This document shows positions 14,720 through 24,269 of a DNA stretch of 64,000 nt, one piece after another. The DNA comes from Glaciibacter superstes DSM 21135 (GTDB lineage Bacteria > Actinomycetota > Actinomycetes > Actinomycetales > Microbacteriaceae). Numbering within the stretch: the first letter of the stretch is position 1; each line of letters begins with the position of its first letter. Below the pieces are notes generated by a model that saw only the letters and a program-made list of their open reading frames with translations, searched no databases and was not told where the DNA came from. The translations under genes were made by a program, and so were the position numbers. The stretch covers positions 1 to 64,000 of the forward strand of contig NZ_ATWH01000002.1 in NCBI RefSeq assembly GCF_000421145.1. The letters run 5' to 3'.

Positions 14720-15718
14720 ATGCGCGCAACCGTGAAGGATGTCGCCAGCCGTGCCGGTGTCTCTCCCAAGACCGTCTCGAACGTCGTCAACGGACTGGTG
14801 CCGGTCAGTGAGAAGACCAGGGAAAGGGTCGAGCGCGCGCTGGTCGAACTCGACTACGTACCGAACCTCTCCGCACGCGGACTGCGGACCGGGCGCTCAG
14901 GCCTGATCGCCCTGGCGCTGCCGAACCTGCAGACCGCATATTCCGCTGAGATCGTGAGCGCCATCGTCGACATTGCCCACGCGTCCGGATGGAGCGTGCA
15001 GGTCGAAGAGACCGGCATGGAGCCCGTGCGGGAGCGCGAACTGCTGGTCAAAGCGCGTGCGCACCAGATCGACGGGCTCATCCTGAACCCGGTCGTCCTC
15101 GAAGACAGCGCAATCGAGCGAGGGACCAACCTGCCACCGGTCGTCATCATCGGTGAGGTCGAACAGGAGCTCACCGATCGCGTCTGCGTCGACAGCGAGG
15201 GTGCGGCCTGGGAGATGACCCGCTTCCTCCTTGGCCTTGGGCACCGCAGCATCGTGGCGGTGGGTGCCGGCGCACGATCGGTCTCCGCGGCCGGTCATCT
15301 GCGTGCACTCGGGTACCGCCGTGCGATGAGCGAGGCCGGCCTCGAAACGATCGAGGTCGAAGAAGGCACGTGGAGCCACGCGGGTGGTGCCGCGGTGGTG
15401 GAGGAATACCTCAGCCACAATGACCTGCCAGATGCGTTCTTCTGCTTCACGGATGGTCTGGCGATCGGTGCATTGGGTACCCTGGCCGAACGCGGCCTCT
15501 TCGCGCCAGATGATGTTTCCGTCGCCGGATTCGACGACATCGAAGCGGCGAAGTATCTCGTCCCGGCCTTGACCACCGTTTCGTTCGACAAGAGGGCATT
15601 CGCAGAGGCCACGTTTGCCAAACTCGTCAACCGGATGACGAACCGGTCAGCGGAGCCGGGACTGACCGTCGTCCCCCACGCATTAGTGGAACGGGCAAGC
15701 ACCCGGGCCCGTCCGTGA
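14720..15718 (+). CDS. LacI-family transcriptional regulator
   Basis: Protein of 332 residues. The N-terminal helix-turn-helix [22 protein letters not shown] and the hinge helix ([18 protein letters not shown]) are followed by a periplasmic-binding-protein-like sugar sensor domain. The ATG at 14720 is 10 bases after the NUDIX stop with no Shine-Dalgarno; a TAGATT box lies 7 bases before it, so the transcript may be leaderless. It precedes a substrate-binding protein, two ABC permeases and an arabinofuranosidase, and two LacI-like operators sit just downstream. It is therefore probably the local repressor, sensing an arabinose-type sugar. Confidence 0.92.
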   Translation: MRATVKDVASRAGVSPKTVSNVVNGLVPVSEKTRERVERALVELDYVPNLSARGLRTGRSGLIALALPNLQTAYSAEIVSAIVDIAHASGWSVQVEETGMEPVRERELLVKARAHQIDGLILNPVVLEDSAIERGTNLPPVVIIGEVEQELTDRVCVDSEGAAWEMTRFLLGLGHRSIVAVGAGARSVSAAGHLRALGYRRAMSEAGLETIEVEEGTWSHAGGAAVVEEYLSHNDLPDAFFCFTDGLAIGALGTLAERGLFAPDDVSVAGFDDIEAAKYLVPALTTVSFDKRAFAEATFAKLVNRMTNRSAEPGLTVVPHALVERASTRARP

Positions 15719-15755
15719 GCCCGCCGTGTGCAGATTCCGGACATCGTCTTGCGCA

Positions 15756-15796
15756 ATCGTTTACAACGATGTAATTTCGTCTACAACGATGTAATT
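15756..15796 (+). promoter_or_regulatory. two LacI-type operators, 20 bp apart
   Basis: TTACAACGATGTAA (15761-15774) and CTACAACGATGTAA (15781-15794) are near-palindromes with a central CG, the form bound by LacI-family regulators. The shared core TACAACGATGTAATT is repeated exactly at a 20-bp step, two helical turns, so two dimers would sit on the same face. They lie 35-70 bases before the substrate-binding protein start, where they would block transcription. Confidence 0.75.
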
Positions 15797-15828
15797 CCTG
15801 TTGGACACGTATCACGAAGGAGTGACGG

Positions 15829-17190
15829 GTGAAGCAACCGAACGCACAGGTAGAGACGGTGTCTGCCGGCCTGACCCGCCGGAACATGCTCAGGGGGAGT
15901 GTCGCAGTCTTGGGCGGTGCATTCATCACTGCGGCTCTCGCCAGCTGTACGCCCGCGTTCGCGCAGCAGGTGCAGCAGCTCAAGTTCTGGCACCTGCTCA
16001 GCGGTGGCGACGGAATCAAGATGAACGCACTCGTGCAGACCGTCGACGCTGAGAATCCCGAGTTCCGCGCCACTCAGTCAGTGTTGGCCTGGGGCACGCC
16101 GTACTACACGAAACTCGCGATGGCATCCGTCGGCGGGCGCGCCCCAGACGTGGCGATCATGCACGTCACCCGCGTGGCCGGCTACGCGCCGGGCGGGTTG
16201 CTTGACCCGTGGGACAGGAAGATCCTCGCCGAGGAAGGCGTCACCGAAGACTCGTTCCTGCCGAGGGTGTTCGAAAAGGGCGTGATCGACGGTGAGCTGT
16301 TCTCTGTCGCCCTCGACACGCATCCGTTCATCATGATGTACAACACCGAGATCGCCGATCAGGCCGGTGTTCTCGGCCCGGACGGCCTGATGCAGCAGAT
16401 CGACTCACCGGAGCAGTTCCTCGAGGTGGCCTCGAAGATTCAGCAGGTCACCGGCAAATTCGGGATCTCGTACGGCTACCTCGGTGATGGCGCACAGATG
16501 TGGCGGCTGTTCTACACCTTCTACGCCCAGCAGGGCGCAGGGATGGTGCTGGAGCCCGGCAAACCGGCGGAGGTCGACATGGATGCGGCGGTGAAGGCAC
16601 TCGAATTCATCCGCACCATGCTCGACGGCACCATCGCGAGCGCGAGTGGTGACTACGCGACGGCAATCAGCGAGTTCATCGGCGGTGGCAGCGGCATCCT
16701 GCTCACCGGCGTCTGGGAACTGCCCACCATGCAGAACGCGGAGATCCCATTCGATGCCGCGCCGATCCCCACGCTGTTCGGCACACCGGCCACCTACGCG
16801 GACTCCCACACCTTCGTTCTGCCGCACCAGAATGACCCGGACGAAGCGAAACGGCGCGATGTGTACACCTTCGTTGCCGGGATCCTCAAGAACTCGATCA
16901 GTTGGGCGGAGGCCGGGCACATTCCGGCGTACCTGCCGATCGTCGACAGCCCCGATTATGAGGCGCTGCTTCCGCAGTCGCACTATGCGCAGGCGGCCGA
17001 GAACGTGGTCTTCGATCCAGTGGCCTGGTTCAGCGGATCCGGATCGGACTTTCAGAACTACTTTCTGCAGTACGTGCAGGACGTATTCAGGGGCAACCAG
17101 GACCCGCACGAAGGCATGCAGGCATTCGTCGATCGCCTGGACGTGCTGCTCAGCCGGCCCAATCCGCTCGCGCCCGCAGACGCGAACTGA
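15829..17190 (+). CDS. ABC sugar-binding lipoprotein
   Basis: Protein of 453 residues starting at GTG 15829, with AAGGAG 7 bases before it. The signal region carries a twin-arginine motif (TRRNML, residues 16-21), a hydrophobic core and a lipobox LASC with Cys40. It should thus be folded, exported by Tat and lipid-anchored outside the membrane. The remainder is a family 1 extracellular solute-binding protein (LKFWHLLSGGDG, HTHPF-like ligand region), the class that binds oligosaccharides. It is the first gene of the operon, behind the two operators. The ligand is probably arabinose-containing, judging from the GH51 enzyme downstream. Confidence 0.92.
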   Translation: MKQPNAQVETVSAGLTRRNMLRGSVAVLGGAFITAALASCTPAFAQQVQQLKFWHLLSGGDGIKMNALVQTVDAENPEFRATQSVLAWGTPYYTKLAMASVGGRAPDVAIMHVTRVAGYAPGGLLDPWDRKILAEEGVTEDSFLPRVFEKGVIDGELFSVALDTHPFIMMYNTEIADQAGVLGPDGLMQQIDSPEQFLEVASKIQQVTGKFGISYGYLGDGAQMWRLFYTFYAQQGAGMVLEPGKPAEVDMDAAVKALEFIRTMLDGTIASASGDYATAISEFIGGGSGILLTGVWELPTMQNAEIPFDAAPIPTLFGTPATYADSHTFVLPHQNDPDEAKRRDVYTFVAGILKNSISWAEAGHIPAYLPIVDSPDYEALLPQSHYAQAAENVVFDPVAWFSGSGSDFQNYFLQYVQDVFRGNQDPHEGMQAFVDRLDVLLSRPNPLAPADAN

Positions 17191-17234
17191 CCCACCCACT
17201 TCACGCGACGACGAAACTGACGAAGGAGTCATTC

Positions 17235-18182
17235 GTGACGACAGCAGCGCAACTCAACCGGAGGACAGCCGCACTGGACGGTCTGGCCAAGCCGGCAAAG
17301 ACACCACTCAGTTCCAAACGCCGCGATTCCCTCCACGGTTGGGCATTCGCGGCACCGTTTGTGATCGCGTTTCTGCTCTTTCTGATCTGGCCCGTCATCT
17401 TCGGTTTCTACCAGAGCCTGACCAGCCAGTCCATCACCGGAGCAAACAGCGAACTCATCGGATTCGCAAACTACGCCGAGGCGTTCGGCGACGTGGAGAT
17501 GTGGCGCTCGCTCGGCAACACGCTCTGGTTCACCGTGCTGAGCACGATTCCCCTCGTCGTCGTTGCGCTGGTGCTCGCACTGCTCGTGAACCTCGGCCTG
17601 CCCGGCCAGTGGTTGTGGCGGCTCTCGTTCTTCATGCCGTTCCTGCTGGCCTCCACCGTCGTGTCGCTGTTCTGGGTGTGGATGTACAACCCGCAGCTGG
17701 GCCTCATCAACGACATCCTGTCGACGTTCGGCCTTCCCGCCGTCGACTGGCTTCAGGACCAGAACACGGCGATGATCGCTATCGTCATCGCAACGGTCTG
17801 GTGGACCGCCGGCTTCAACTTCCTGCTGTACCTGGCCGCACTGCAGAACATTCCAGAGCAGCAATACGAGGCTGCAGCGCTGGACGGGGCAGGCAAGTGG
17901 CGCCAGCTGTTCTCCATCACCATTCCGAATCTGGCGCCAACGACGATCCTGATCCTGATCCTGCAGGTACTCGCCTCGCTGAAGGTCTTCGACCAGATCT
18001 ACCAGATGACAGCCGGTGGGCCAGGCGGTTCGACCAGGTCGATCGTGGAGTACGTCTACGAGACGGGCTTCACCGCCTACCGATTGGGCTACGCGTCGGC
18101 GGTCGCCTACGTGTTCTTCGCCCTCATCATCATCGTGTCGCTCATCCAACTTCGCATTTCCGCACGAAAGGGCGCCTCATGA
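17235..18182 (+). CDS. ABC sugar permease, MalF/UgpA type
   Basis: Protein of 315 residues with six predicted membrane spans. The first is near residue 40 (FAAPFVIAFLLFLIWPVIFG). The cytoplasmic EAA loop EAAALDGAGKWRQLFSITIP lies around residues 215-235 and docks the ATPase. It starts at GTG 17235 behind GAAGGAG. It forms a heterodimer with the next gene product. No ATPase gene is in this operon, which is usual for CUT1 systems of actinobacteria that share one MsiK-like ATPase. Confidence 0.93.
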   Translation: MTTAAQLNRRTAALDGLAKPAKTPLSSKRRDSLHGWAFAAPFVIAFLLFLIWPVIFGFYQSLTSQSITGANSELIGFANYAEAFGDVEMWRSLGNTLWFTVLSTIPLVVVALVLALLVNLGLPGQWLWRLSFFMPFLLASTVVSLFWVWMYNPQLGLINDILSTFGLPAVDWLQDQNTAMIAIVIATVWWTAGFNFLLYLAALQNIPEQQYEAAALDGAGKWRQLFSITIPNLAPTTILILILQVLASLKVFDQIYQMTAGGPGGSTRSIVEYVYETGFTAYRLGYASAVAYVFFALIIIVSLIQLRISARKGAS

Positions 18183-19078
18183 CCCAGACACTGACTCCGC
18201 CCGCTTCGTCGGACACGCCGCCACGGATCATCTCCGCGCGGCCGAGGCGCAAGCCGTTCCGCCCGTCTTCGGTCGTCGCCGTCGTCATCCTCGCCGTGCT
18301 CGCGATCATCTGGCTGCTCCCGTTCGCGTGGGCATTCGTCACGTCGCTCAAGAGCGAGACGGATGCCGGTGCGGTTCCTGTCACCTGGTTCCCAGAGGGC
18401 GGTTTCAGTTTCGACGCCTATACCAAGGTGTTGACCGAGGGAAACATCCCGCAGTGGGCGTTCAACAGCATCCTGACCTCGGTGGTCATCACCGTCATCA
18501 CGGTGGTCATCTCGGCGCTCGCCGGCTACGCGTTCTCCCGAATAGACTTCACGGGCAAGAAGGTGCTGTTCTTCGTCATCATCGCGTCGATCATCGTTCC
18601 GCCGCAGATGCTGATCGTGCCGCTGTTCTACCAGATGCTCGCGTTTGACATGATCGACACGTACTGGGGCATCATCTTGCCGCAGATCATTGCGCCGGCC
18701 ATGGTCTTCATCCTGAAGAAGTTCTTCGACCAGGTGCCGATCGAACTCGAGGAGGCGGCGCGGGTCGATGGCGCCAGCCGACTGCGTGTCTTCACCCAGA
18801 TCGTGCTGCCGCTGTCGCGACCGATCCTGGCCGCGGTATCGATCTTCGTGTTCATCGCTGCCTGGAACAACTTCCTCTGGCCGTTCATCGTGGTCAACGA
18901 CTCGTCGCTGATGACCCTGCCCGTTGGCCTGCAGACCATCGAGAGCGCGTTCGGGGTGCAGTACGCCCAGAACATGGCTTCGGCCATCCTCGCCGCGCTG
19001 CCGCTGATCATCGTGTTCCTGTTCTTCCAGCGCCAGATCATCAAGGGCGTGGCGACGACCGGCTTCGGCGGGCAGTAG
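18179..19078 (+). CDS. ABC sugar permease, MalG/UgpE type
   Basis: Protein of 299 residues; the ATG at 18179 overlaps the stop of the first permease (ATGA). There are six membrane spans and the EAA loop EEAARVDGASRLRVFTQIVLP around residues 190-210. The proline- and arginine-rich N-terminus (residues 1-38) is cytoplasmic. An open stretch continues upstream in this frame, but it lies antisense-like across other genes and is not part of the protein. The partner is the permease encoded just before it. Confidence 0.94.
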   Translation: MTQTLTPPASSDTPPRIISARPRRKPFRPSSVVAVVILAVLAIIWLLPFAWAFVTSLKSETDAGAVPVTWFPEGGFSFDAYTKVLTEGNIPQWAFNSILTSVVITVITVVISALAGYAFSRIDFTGKKVLFFVIIASIIVPPQMLIVPLFYQMLAFDMIDTYWGIILPQIIAPAMVFILKKFFDQVPIELEEAARVDGASRLRVFTQIVLPLSRPILAAVSIFVFIAAWNNFLWPFIVVNDSSLMTLPVGLQTIESAFGVQYAQNMASAILAALPLIIVFLFFQRQIIKGVATTGFGGQ

Positions 19079-19154
19079 CCGAGCCAGGTCGGCAACCCTT
19101 TCACAGCATCCGTTTGCCACAATTGCCATCACCAACCCAACCAGGAGGACCTTC

Positions 19155-20708
19155 ATGACCCGCGCCCGAATCACCATCGACCGGGACTTCACGATCGGAG
19201 AGGTGCCGCGGCGGCTCTTCGGCTCATTTGTGGAGCACATGGGCCGCTGCGTCTACACCGGCATCTACGAGCCGGGGCACCCGACCGCAACAGAGGAGGG
19301 CTTTCGCCAGGACGTACTCGACCTCACCAAAGAACTCGGCGCCACCGTGGTGCGCTACCCCGGCGGCAACTTCGTCTCCGGCTACAACTGGGAAGACGGG
19401 GTCGGGCCCGTCGACCAGCGGCCCAGGCGACTCGACGGTGCGTGGCACACGCTCGAGTCCAACGCGTTCGGGCTGCACGAGTTCATGTCGTGGTCGAAAC
19501 TCGCCGGCGTCGAGGTGATGGAGGCGATCAACCTCGGCACCCGCGGGGTCGACGCGGCCAGGGAACTGGTCGAGTACGCGAACCACCCTGGCGGAACCTA
19601 CCTTTCCGACCTGCGCCGCAAGAACGGCGCTGCTGAGCCATTCGACATCAAGCTGTGGTGCCTCGGCAACGAACTCGACGGGCCATGGCAGATTGGGCAC
19701 AAGACCGCTGACGAGTATGGGCGGCTCGCGCAGGAAACCGGCAAGGCGATGCGTTTTGTCGACCCCGACATCGAACTCGTCGCCGTCGGCAGTTCGAACT
19801 CCGGCATGCCGACCTTCGGCGAATGGGAGTACACGGTGCTCAGCCACGCCTACGACGAGGTCGACTACATGTCGCTGCACGCGTATTACCAGGAGCACGA
19901 CGGCGACGCGAAGAGCTTTTTGGCCAGCGCCGTCGACATGGACTACTTCATCGAATCGGTGATCGCCACCACCGATGCCGTGCGCGCCCGCGGAAAGCAC
20001 AAGAAGCACATCAACCTCTCGTTCGACGAGTGGAACGTCTGGTACCAGCGGGGACTGGGCACCGACGATCAGCCCGCCGCCGTGTCGAAAGCCGGCTGGC
20101 GCGAGCATCCGCGGGTCATCGAAGACGCATACAACGTGACGGATGCCGTTGTCGTCGGCACGCTGCTCAACTCCCTGTTGCGGCACGGTGACCGGGTCAA
20201 GATCGCCAACCAGGCGCAGCTGGTGAACGTGATCGCCCCGATCAGGAGCGAGGAGAACGGTCCGGCGTGGCGCCAGAGCATCTTCTGGCCGTTCGCGCGG
20301 ATGGCCGAGCTCGCGCGCGGACAGATCTTGCGGACATCCGTCGACTCCGACCGGATCGACACGGCGCAGTTCGGTGATGCCGACCTCGTCGACATCAGCG
20401 CAACCTGGGATGAGGAGAACGGGCGCGCCGCCTTCTTCGTGGCCAATCGTGGGCTCGACGAAGCAGCGCAGGTCGACCTGGCGCTTCGGGGCTTCTCGGT
20501 GTCGAGGGTGACCCGCGCCGAGGTGTTGAGGGTGCCAAATGGTGCCGACCGCTTTGCGACGAACAACCAGGCCGCGGGGGAGCAGGTCGGCCTGGTGCCG
20601 CTGGAGGGGGTGCAGCACGACGGTGGTCAACAGGGCGCCGGCCGGCTGACCTTCTCGCTGCCCGCGCTGTCGTGGGCCGTGATCGAGGTGGAGGTTGCTG
20701 TCGTCTGA
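19155..20708 (+). CDS. abfA: alpha-L-arabinofuranosidase, GH51
   Basis: Protein of 517 residues, the normal length for intracellular GH51 enzymes, without a signal peptide. The acid/base Glu is E173 in WCLGNELDGPW, and the nucleophile is E292 in SFDEWNVWY. The N-terminal (RRLFGSFVEHMGRCVYTGIY) and C-terminal beta-sandwich parts match the family. It removes terminal arabinofuranose from arabino-oligosaccharides brought in by the ABC transporter. The gene lies 76 bases after the second permease, behind AGGAGGA, and is likely the last of the operon. Confidence 0.94.
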   Translation: MTRARITIDRDFTIGEVPRRLFGSFVEHMGRCVYTGIYEPGHPTATEEGFRQDVLDLTKELGATVVRYPGGNFVSGYNWEDGVGPVDQRPRRLDGAWHTLESNAFGLHEFMSWSKLAGVEVMEAINLGTRGVDAARELVEYANHPGGTYLSDLRRKNGAAEPFDIKLWCLGNELDGPWQIGHKTADEYGRLAQETGKAMRFVDPDIELVAVGSSNSGMPTFGEWEYTVLSHAYDEVDYMSLHAYYQEHDGDAKSFLASAVDMDYFIESVIATTDAVRARGKHKKHINLSFDEWNVWYQRGLGTDDQPAAVSKAGWREHPRVIEDAYNVTDAVVVGTLLNSLLRHGDRVKIANQAQLVNVIAPIRSEENGPAWRQSIFWPFARMAELARGQILRTSVDSDRIDTAQFGDADLVDISATWDEENGRAAFFVANRGLDEAAQVDLALRGFSVSRVTRAEVLRVPNGADRFATNNQAAGEQVGLVPLEGVQHDGGQQGAGRLTFSLPALSWAVIEVEVAVV

Positions 20709-20827
20709 GTCTCGCGTGACGGTCTCTGCCCGCTCTTCGCTGCGGCATAATCGAAATGAGTTCTCGATTAACGCGTGAGGAGCGACAGAGTGCGCCGTGC
20801 GGTGAGCGTTCTGACGGGGAGGTGCTC

Positions 20828-21733
20828 ATGACGGTTGCGACGGCGGTGCACACCTACCTGCGTCACGTCACGATCGAGCGGGGGCTGTCGGCGAACACGG
20901 TCGCGGCGTATCGCCGCGACCTCGCGCTGTACGCTGCCTGGCTGGGAGAGCAGCAGATCACGGACCCGACGGCCATCGATAGCGGACACGTGTCGGAGTT
21001 CGTGCGGCACCTCGCTACCCGTGAGGAGTCGCCGCTGACCGCCGCGTCGATCGCGCGTATCCTCTCGAGTGTGCGCGGGCTTCACCGGTTCATGCTCGAC
21101 GAGTCTGTGGTCGAAACGGATGTCGCGCACGACAGCAAACCGCCGAAACTCGGTTCGAGGCTGCCGAAGGCGATCTCGATCGAACAGGTGAATGCGCTGC
21201 TGGCGGCGACAGACGGCGACGGAATCCAGCAGCAGCGTGACAAGGCACTGCTCGAGCTGCTCTACGCGACAGGGGCGCGGGTCTCTGAGGTGGTGAACCT
21301 CAACGTCGACGACATCCTCGATGAGGAGGTCGTGCGGCTGACCGGAAAGGGCGACAAACAACGCATCGTTCCGGTCGGGAGTTTCGCGCGCGCTGCTCTC
21401 GACATCTACCTCGTTCGTGCACGGCCGGAACTGTCGAAGCGCGGCAAGGCCACCCCTGCGCTGTTCCTCGGGCTCCGTGGCCAGCGGGTGAGCAGGCAGA
21501 ACGCGTGGCTGATCATCCGTGCAGCGGCCGAACGGGCCGGGCTGGAGGTGGAGGTTTCGCCGCACACGCTGCGTCACTCCTTCGCCACCCATCTGCTGGC
21601 CGGGGGAGCGGATGTACGGGTGGTGCAGGAACTGCTCGGCCATTCCTCGGTGGCGACCACGCAGATCTACACGCTCGTCACGGCCGACACCCTGCGCGAC
21701 ATGTACACCACCGCGCATCCGCGCGCCCGCTGA
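20828..21733 (+). CDS. xerD: tyrosine recombinase XerD
   Basis: Protein of 301 residues from ATG 20828 (GGGGAGG 5 bases before it). An in-frame ATG at 20756 would add 24 atypical residues. The SAM-like N-terminal domain ([20 protein letters not shown]) precedes the catalytic domain with [13 protein letters not shown] (first Arg), [12 protein letters not shown] (His and second Arg), [14 protein letters not shown] (His and nucleophile Tyr). XerC/XerD resolve chromosome dimers at dif. Placement before parA-scpA-scpB is the conserved actinobacterial order. Confidence 0.95.
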   Translation: MTVATAVHTYLRHVTIERGLSANTVAAYRRDLALYAAWLGEQQITDPTAIDSGHVSEFVRHLATREESPLTAASIARILSSVRGLHRFMLDESVVETDVAHDSKPPKLGSRLPKAISIEQVNALLAATDGDGIQQQRDKALLELLYATGARVSEVVNLNVDDILDEEVVRLTGKGDKQRIVPVGSFARAALDIYLVRARPELSKRGKATPALFLGLRGQRVSRQNAWLIIRAAAERAGLEVEVSPHTLRHSFATHLLAGGADVRVVQELLGHSSVATTQIYTLVTADTLRDMYTTAHPRAR

Positions 21734-21840
21734 CGACTGTGACTCTCACCACGTGAACGGCGTCGGCGACAGCGAACGGATGCCGCCGGTCGCGGCGGTG
21801 CGCACCATTCACTCGGCTTCGGCTCGCTACAATCGACCAA

Positions 21841-22755
21841 GTGATGGGTGCAGGACGGATCGAGGACATCTCAGTGACGCGAAAGCAGGATGACCGGCTC
21901 CCCGGCCTCGATGAGCCGATTGTCGGGCCGACCGGAAGACCGAAGCAGGAATTCGCCGAACCCAAACCTCTCAAGAGCCACGGCCCCGCCCGAATCATCT
22001 CGCTGTGCAACCAGAAGGGCGGGGTGGGCAAAACCACCACCACGATCAACCTTGGTGCCGCCCTCGCGGGCTACGGCCGCCGTGTGCTCGCGGTCGACTT
22101 CGACCCGCAGGGTGCCCTCTCCGCCGGCCTTGGCGTGCCGACGCATGAGGTCACCACGATCTACGACCTGCTGCTGAGCGGGTCGAAAGACCCGCTCGAT
22201 GCCATCCAGAAGACTGCGGTCGATGGACTCGACATCATTCCGGCGAACATCGACCTCTCCGCAGCCGAGGTGCACCTGGTCAACGAGGTCGCCAGGGAGC
22301 AGATCCTGGCGAGGGTGCTGCGCAAGGTGTCGGCCGACTACGACGTCATCCTGATCGATTGCCAGCCGTCACTCGGCATCCTCACCGTCAATGCGCTCAC
22401 CGCCAGTCACGGCGTGCTCATCCCGCTGGAGTGCGAATTCTTCGCCCTGCGCGGAGTTGCCCTCCTCATCGAGACCATCGACAAGGTGCGCGACCGCCTC
22501 AATCCGGCCATCGAGCTGGACGGCATCCTGGCCACCATGTACGACTCCCGCACCCTGCACTCGCGCGAGGTGCTCGAGCGCGTCGTCGATGCCTTCGGAG
22601 ACAGCGTTCTCGAGACCGTTATCGGTCGCACAGTCAAATTTCCGGATGCGAGTGTGGCGGGTGTTCCGATCACCGATTTCGCCCCCGAACATGCAGCATC
22701 GAAGGCCTACCGTCAGGTGGCCCGAGAGATGATCGTCCGTGGCGCTGTCGCCTAG
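21841..22755 (+). CDS. ParA-family ATPase of the scpAB cluster
   Basis: Protein of 304 residues. The deviant Walker A motif KGGVGKTTT begins at residue 59, with DFDPQGALSAGLG and IDCQPSLGILTVNAL as the other nucleotide-binding loops. It lacks the N-terminal HTH of plasmid ParA. It is not beside parB here; it belongs to the ParA-like group next to scpA in Actinobacteria, distinct from the oriC parAB pair. A TACAAT box ends 7 bases before GTG 21841, so the transcript may be leaderless. It overlaps scpA. Confidence 0.92.
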   Translation: MMGAGRIEDISVTRKQDDRLPGLDEPIVGPTGRPKQEFAEPKPLKSHGPARIISLCNQKGGVGKTTTTINLGAALAGYGRRVLAVDFDPQGALSAGLGVPTHEVTTIYDLLLSGSKDPLDAIQKTAVDGLDIIPANIDLSAAEVHLVNEVAREQILARVLRKVSADYDVILIDCQPSLGILTVNALTASHGVLIPLECEFFALRGVALLIETIDKVRDRLNPAIELDGILATMYDSRTLHSREVLERVVDAFGDSVLETVIGRTVKFPDASVAGVPITDFAPEHAASKAYRQVAREMIVRGAVA

Positions 22756-23581
22756 CGCGGCCGGTATCGACCAGCTCGCGGAATCCGCCACGCCCGCTGC
22801 GACCGGCTTCTCGGTCAACCTCGGCAACTTCGAGGGACCGTTCGACCTGCTCCTGTCGCTGATCGGCAAGCACGAACTCGACATCACCGAGATCACGCTG
22901 AGCCGCGTCACCGACGAGTTCATCGGATATCTGCGGGGCCTCGACTCCGCCGAGGAACTCGATCAGGCCACGGAATTCCTGGTGGTCGCCGCCACCCTTC
23001 TCGATCTCAAAGTTGCCGGTCTGCTGCCCCAGGGTGAGCTGGTCGACGCCGAAGACGTCGCCCTGCTCGAAGCCCGCGACCTGCTGTTCGCCCGCCTGTT
23101 GCAGTACCGCGCGTTCAAGGAAGCCTCGACCTGGTTTCAGCGACGCCTCGACGCAGAGTCGACCAGGAATGTGCGGTCGGTGCGCCTGGAGGAGAAATAC
23201 CGCAAACAGACGCCCGATCTGGTCTGGACGCTCTCGCTTGACGACTTCGCCGCACTCGCCGCGCTGGCCTTCACTCCGCGTGAGATTCCGAGCGTCGGAC
23301 TCGACCACCTGCATGTGCCGCTGGTCAGCATCCGTGAGCAGGCTGCCCACGTCGTGGCTGTGCTGCGTTCCGGCGAGCCGGTCTCGTTCCGCCAGCTCAT
23401 CGTCGGCATCGACCAGAGGGGCGTTGTGGTCGCCCGCTTCCTTGCGGTGCTCGAGCTGTACCGCCGTTCCGCCATCTCCTTCGACCAGCTCGAACCGCTC
23501 GGCGAGCTCACCCTGCGCTGGAGCGCAGAGTCCTGGTCAGAAGAGAACCTCGCCAACCTCGGAGCCGACTATGACAACTGA
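22739..23581 (+). CDS. scpA: segregation and condensation protein A
   Basis: Protein of 280 residues starting at GTG 22739, 17 bases inside the parA-like gene. The kleisin N-terminal part FSVNLGNFEGPFDLLLSLIG (about residues 22-41) binds the Smc neck, and the C-terminal winged helix (SFRQLIVG...VVARFLAVLELYRR) binds the Smc head. With ScpB and Smc it forms bacterial condensin. It overlaps scpB by 11 bases. Confidence 0.95.
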   Translation: MALSPSAAGIDQLAESATPAATGFSVNLGNFEGPFDLLLSLIGKHELDITEITLSRVTDEFIGYLRGLDSAEELDQATEFLVVAATLLDLKVAGLLPQGELVDAEDVALLEARDLLFARLLQYRAFKEASTWFQRRLDAESTRNVRSVRLEEKYRKQTPDLVWTLSLDDFAALAALAFTPREIPSVGLDHLHVPLVSIREQAAHVVAVLRSGEPVSFRQLIVGIDQRGVVVARFLAVLELYRRSAISFDQLEPLGELTLRWSAESWSEENLANLGADYDN

Positions 23582-24269
23582 CGAAGCGTCAACTGACGAC
23601 TCCCTCACCGATGCGACAGACGGCACCACAGACGGCACCACAGACGACACGACGGTCGAGGCGACGGATGCTGCGCCAACGCCGGCCGATTCGGCCGCGG
23701 CCCGTCTCGGCCCTGGCGTTGACATCGACCGGGCACTCGAGGCGATTCTCATCGTGGCAGACGAGCCGCAGAGCCTGATCCACCTCGCCACGGCACTCGA
23801 TCGTCCGCTGAAGGATGTGCGCTCCGCCGTCGCTAGGCTCGTCGCCGACTACGACGGCGAAGCAACAGGTTCCATTCAGCGAGGCTTCGAGTTGCGCGAG
23901 GTGGCCGGCGGCTGGCGCATCTACGTGCGCGAGGACTACGACCCGATCGTCGCCGACTTCGTGCTCACGCAGAACCCCAGCCGGCTGTCGCAGGCGGCTC
24001 TCGAAACCCTCGCCGTGATCGCCTACAAGCAACCGATCAGCCGCGGCGCGATAGCCTCGATCAGGGCGGTCAACGTCGATTCGGTCGTGCGCACCCTGCT
24101 CGGCCGCGGTCTGATCACCGAGGCGTTCACCGACAGCGAGACCGGCGCCATCAACTACGCCACCACCGACGTGCTGCTCACGCAGCTCGGGATCAATTCG
24201 CTCGACGAATTGCCCCATATTTCGCCGCTGCTCGCAGACGGCGCAGAAGGATTTGAGGATCTACGATGA
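23571..24269 (+). CDS. scpB: segregation and condensation protein B
   Basis: Protein of 232 residues from ATG 23571 within the end of scpA. Residues 1-45 are a Thr/Asp-rich variable tail with the repeat DGTT. Then come two winged-helix domains (RALEAILIVADEPQSLIHLA and LSQAALETLAVIAYKQPISR), followed by the conserved VRTLLGRGLI. ScpB dimers bind the ScpA centre. It overlaps the rluB start (ATGA). Confidence 0.95.
   Translation: MTTDEASTDDSLTDATDGTTDGTTDDTTVEATDAAPTPADSAAARLGPGVDIDRALEAILIVADEPQSLIHLATALDRPLKDVRSAVARLVADYDGEATGSIQRGFELREVAGGWRIYVREDYDPIVADFVLTQNPSRLSQAALETLAVIAYKQPISRGAIASIRAVNVDSVVRTLLGRGLITEAFTDSETGAINYATTDVLLTQLGINSLDELPHISPLLADGAEGFEDLR

Noticed and set aside
17229-18149. 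Minus-strand frame opposite the first permease
   Set aside because: The + strand has membrane spans and the EAA loop; the antisense frame is a charged mirror of hydrophobic codons.
19224-20630. 468-codon minus-strand frame opposite the arabinofuranosidase
   Set aside because: The opposite strand encodes all GH51 motifs with catalytic residues; the antisense frame shows no family pattern.
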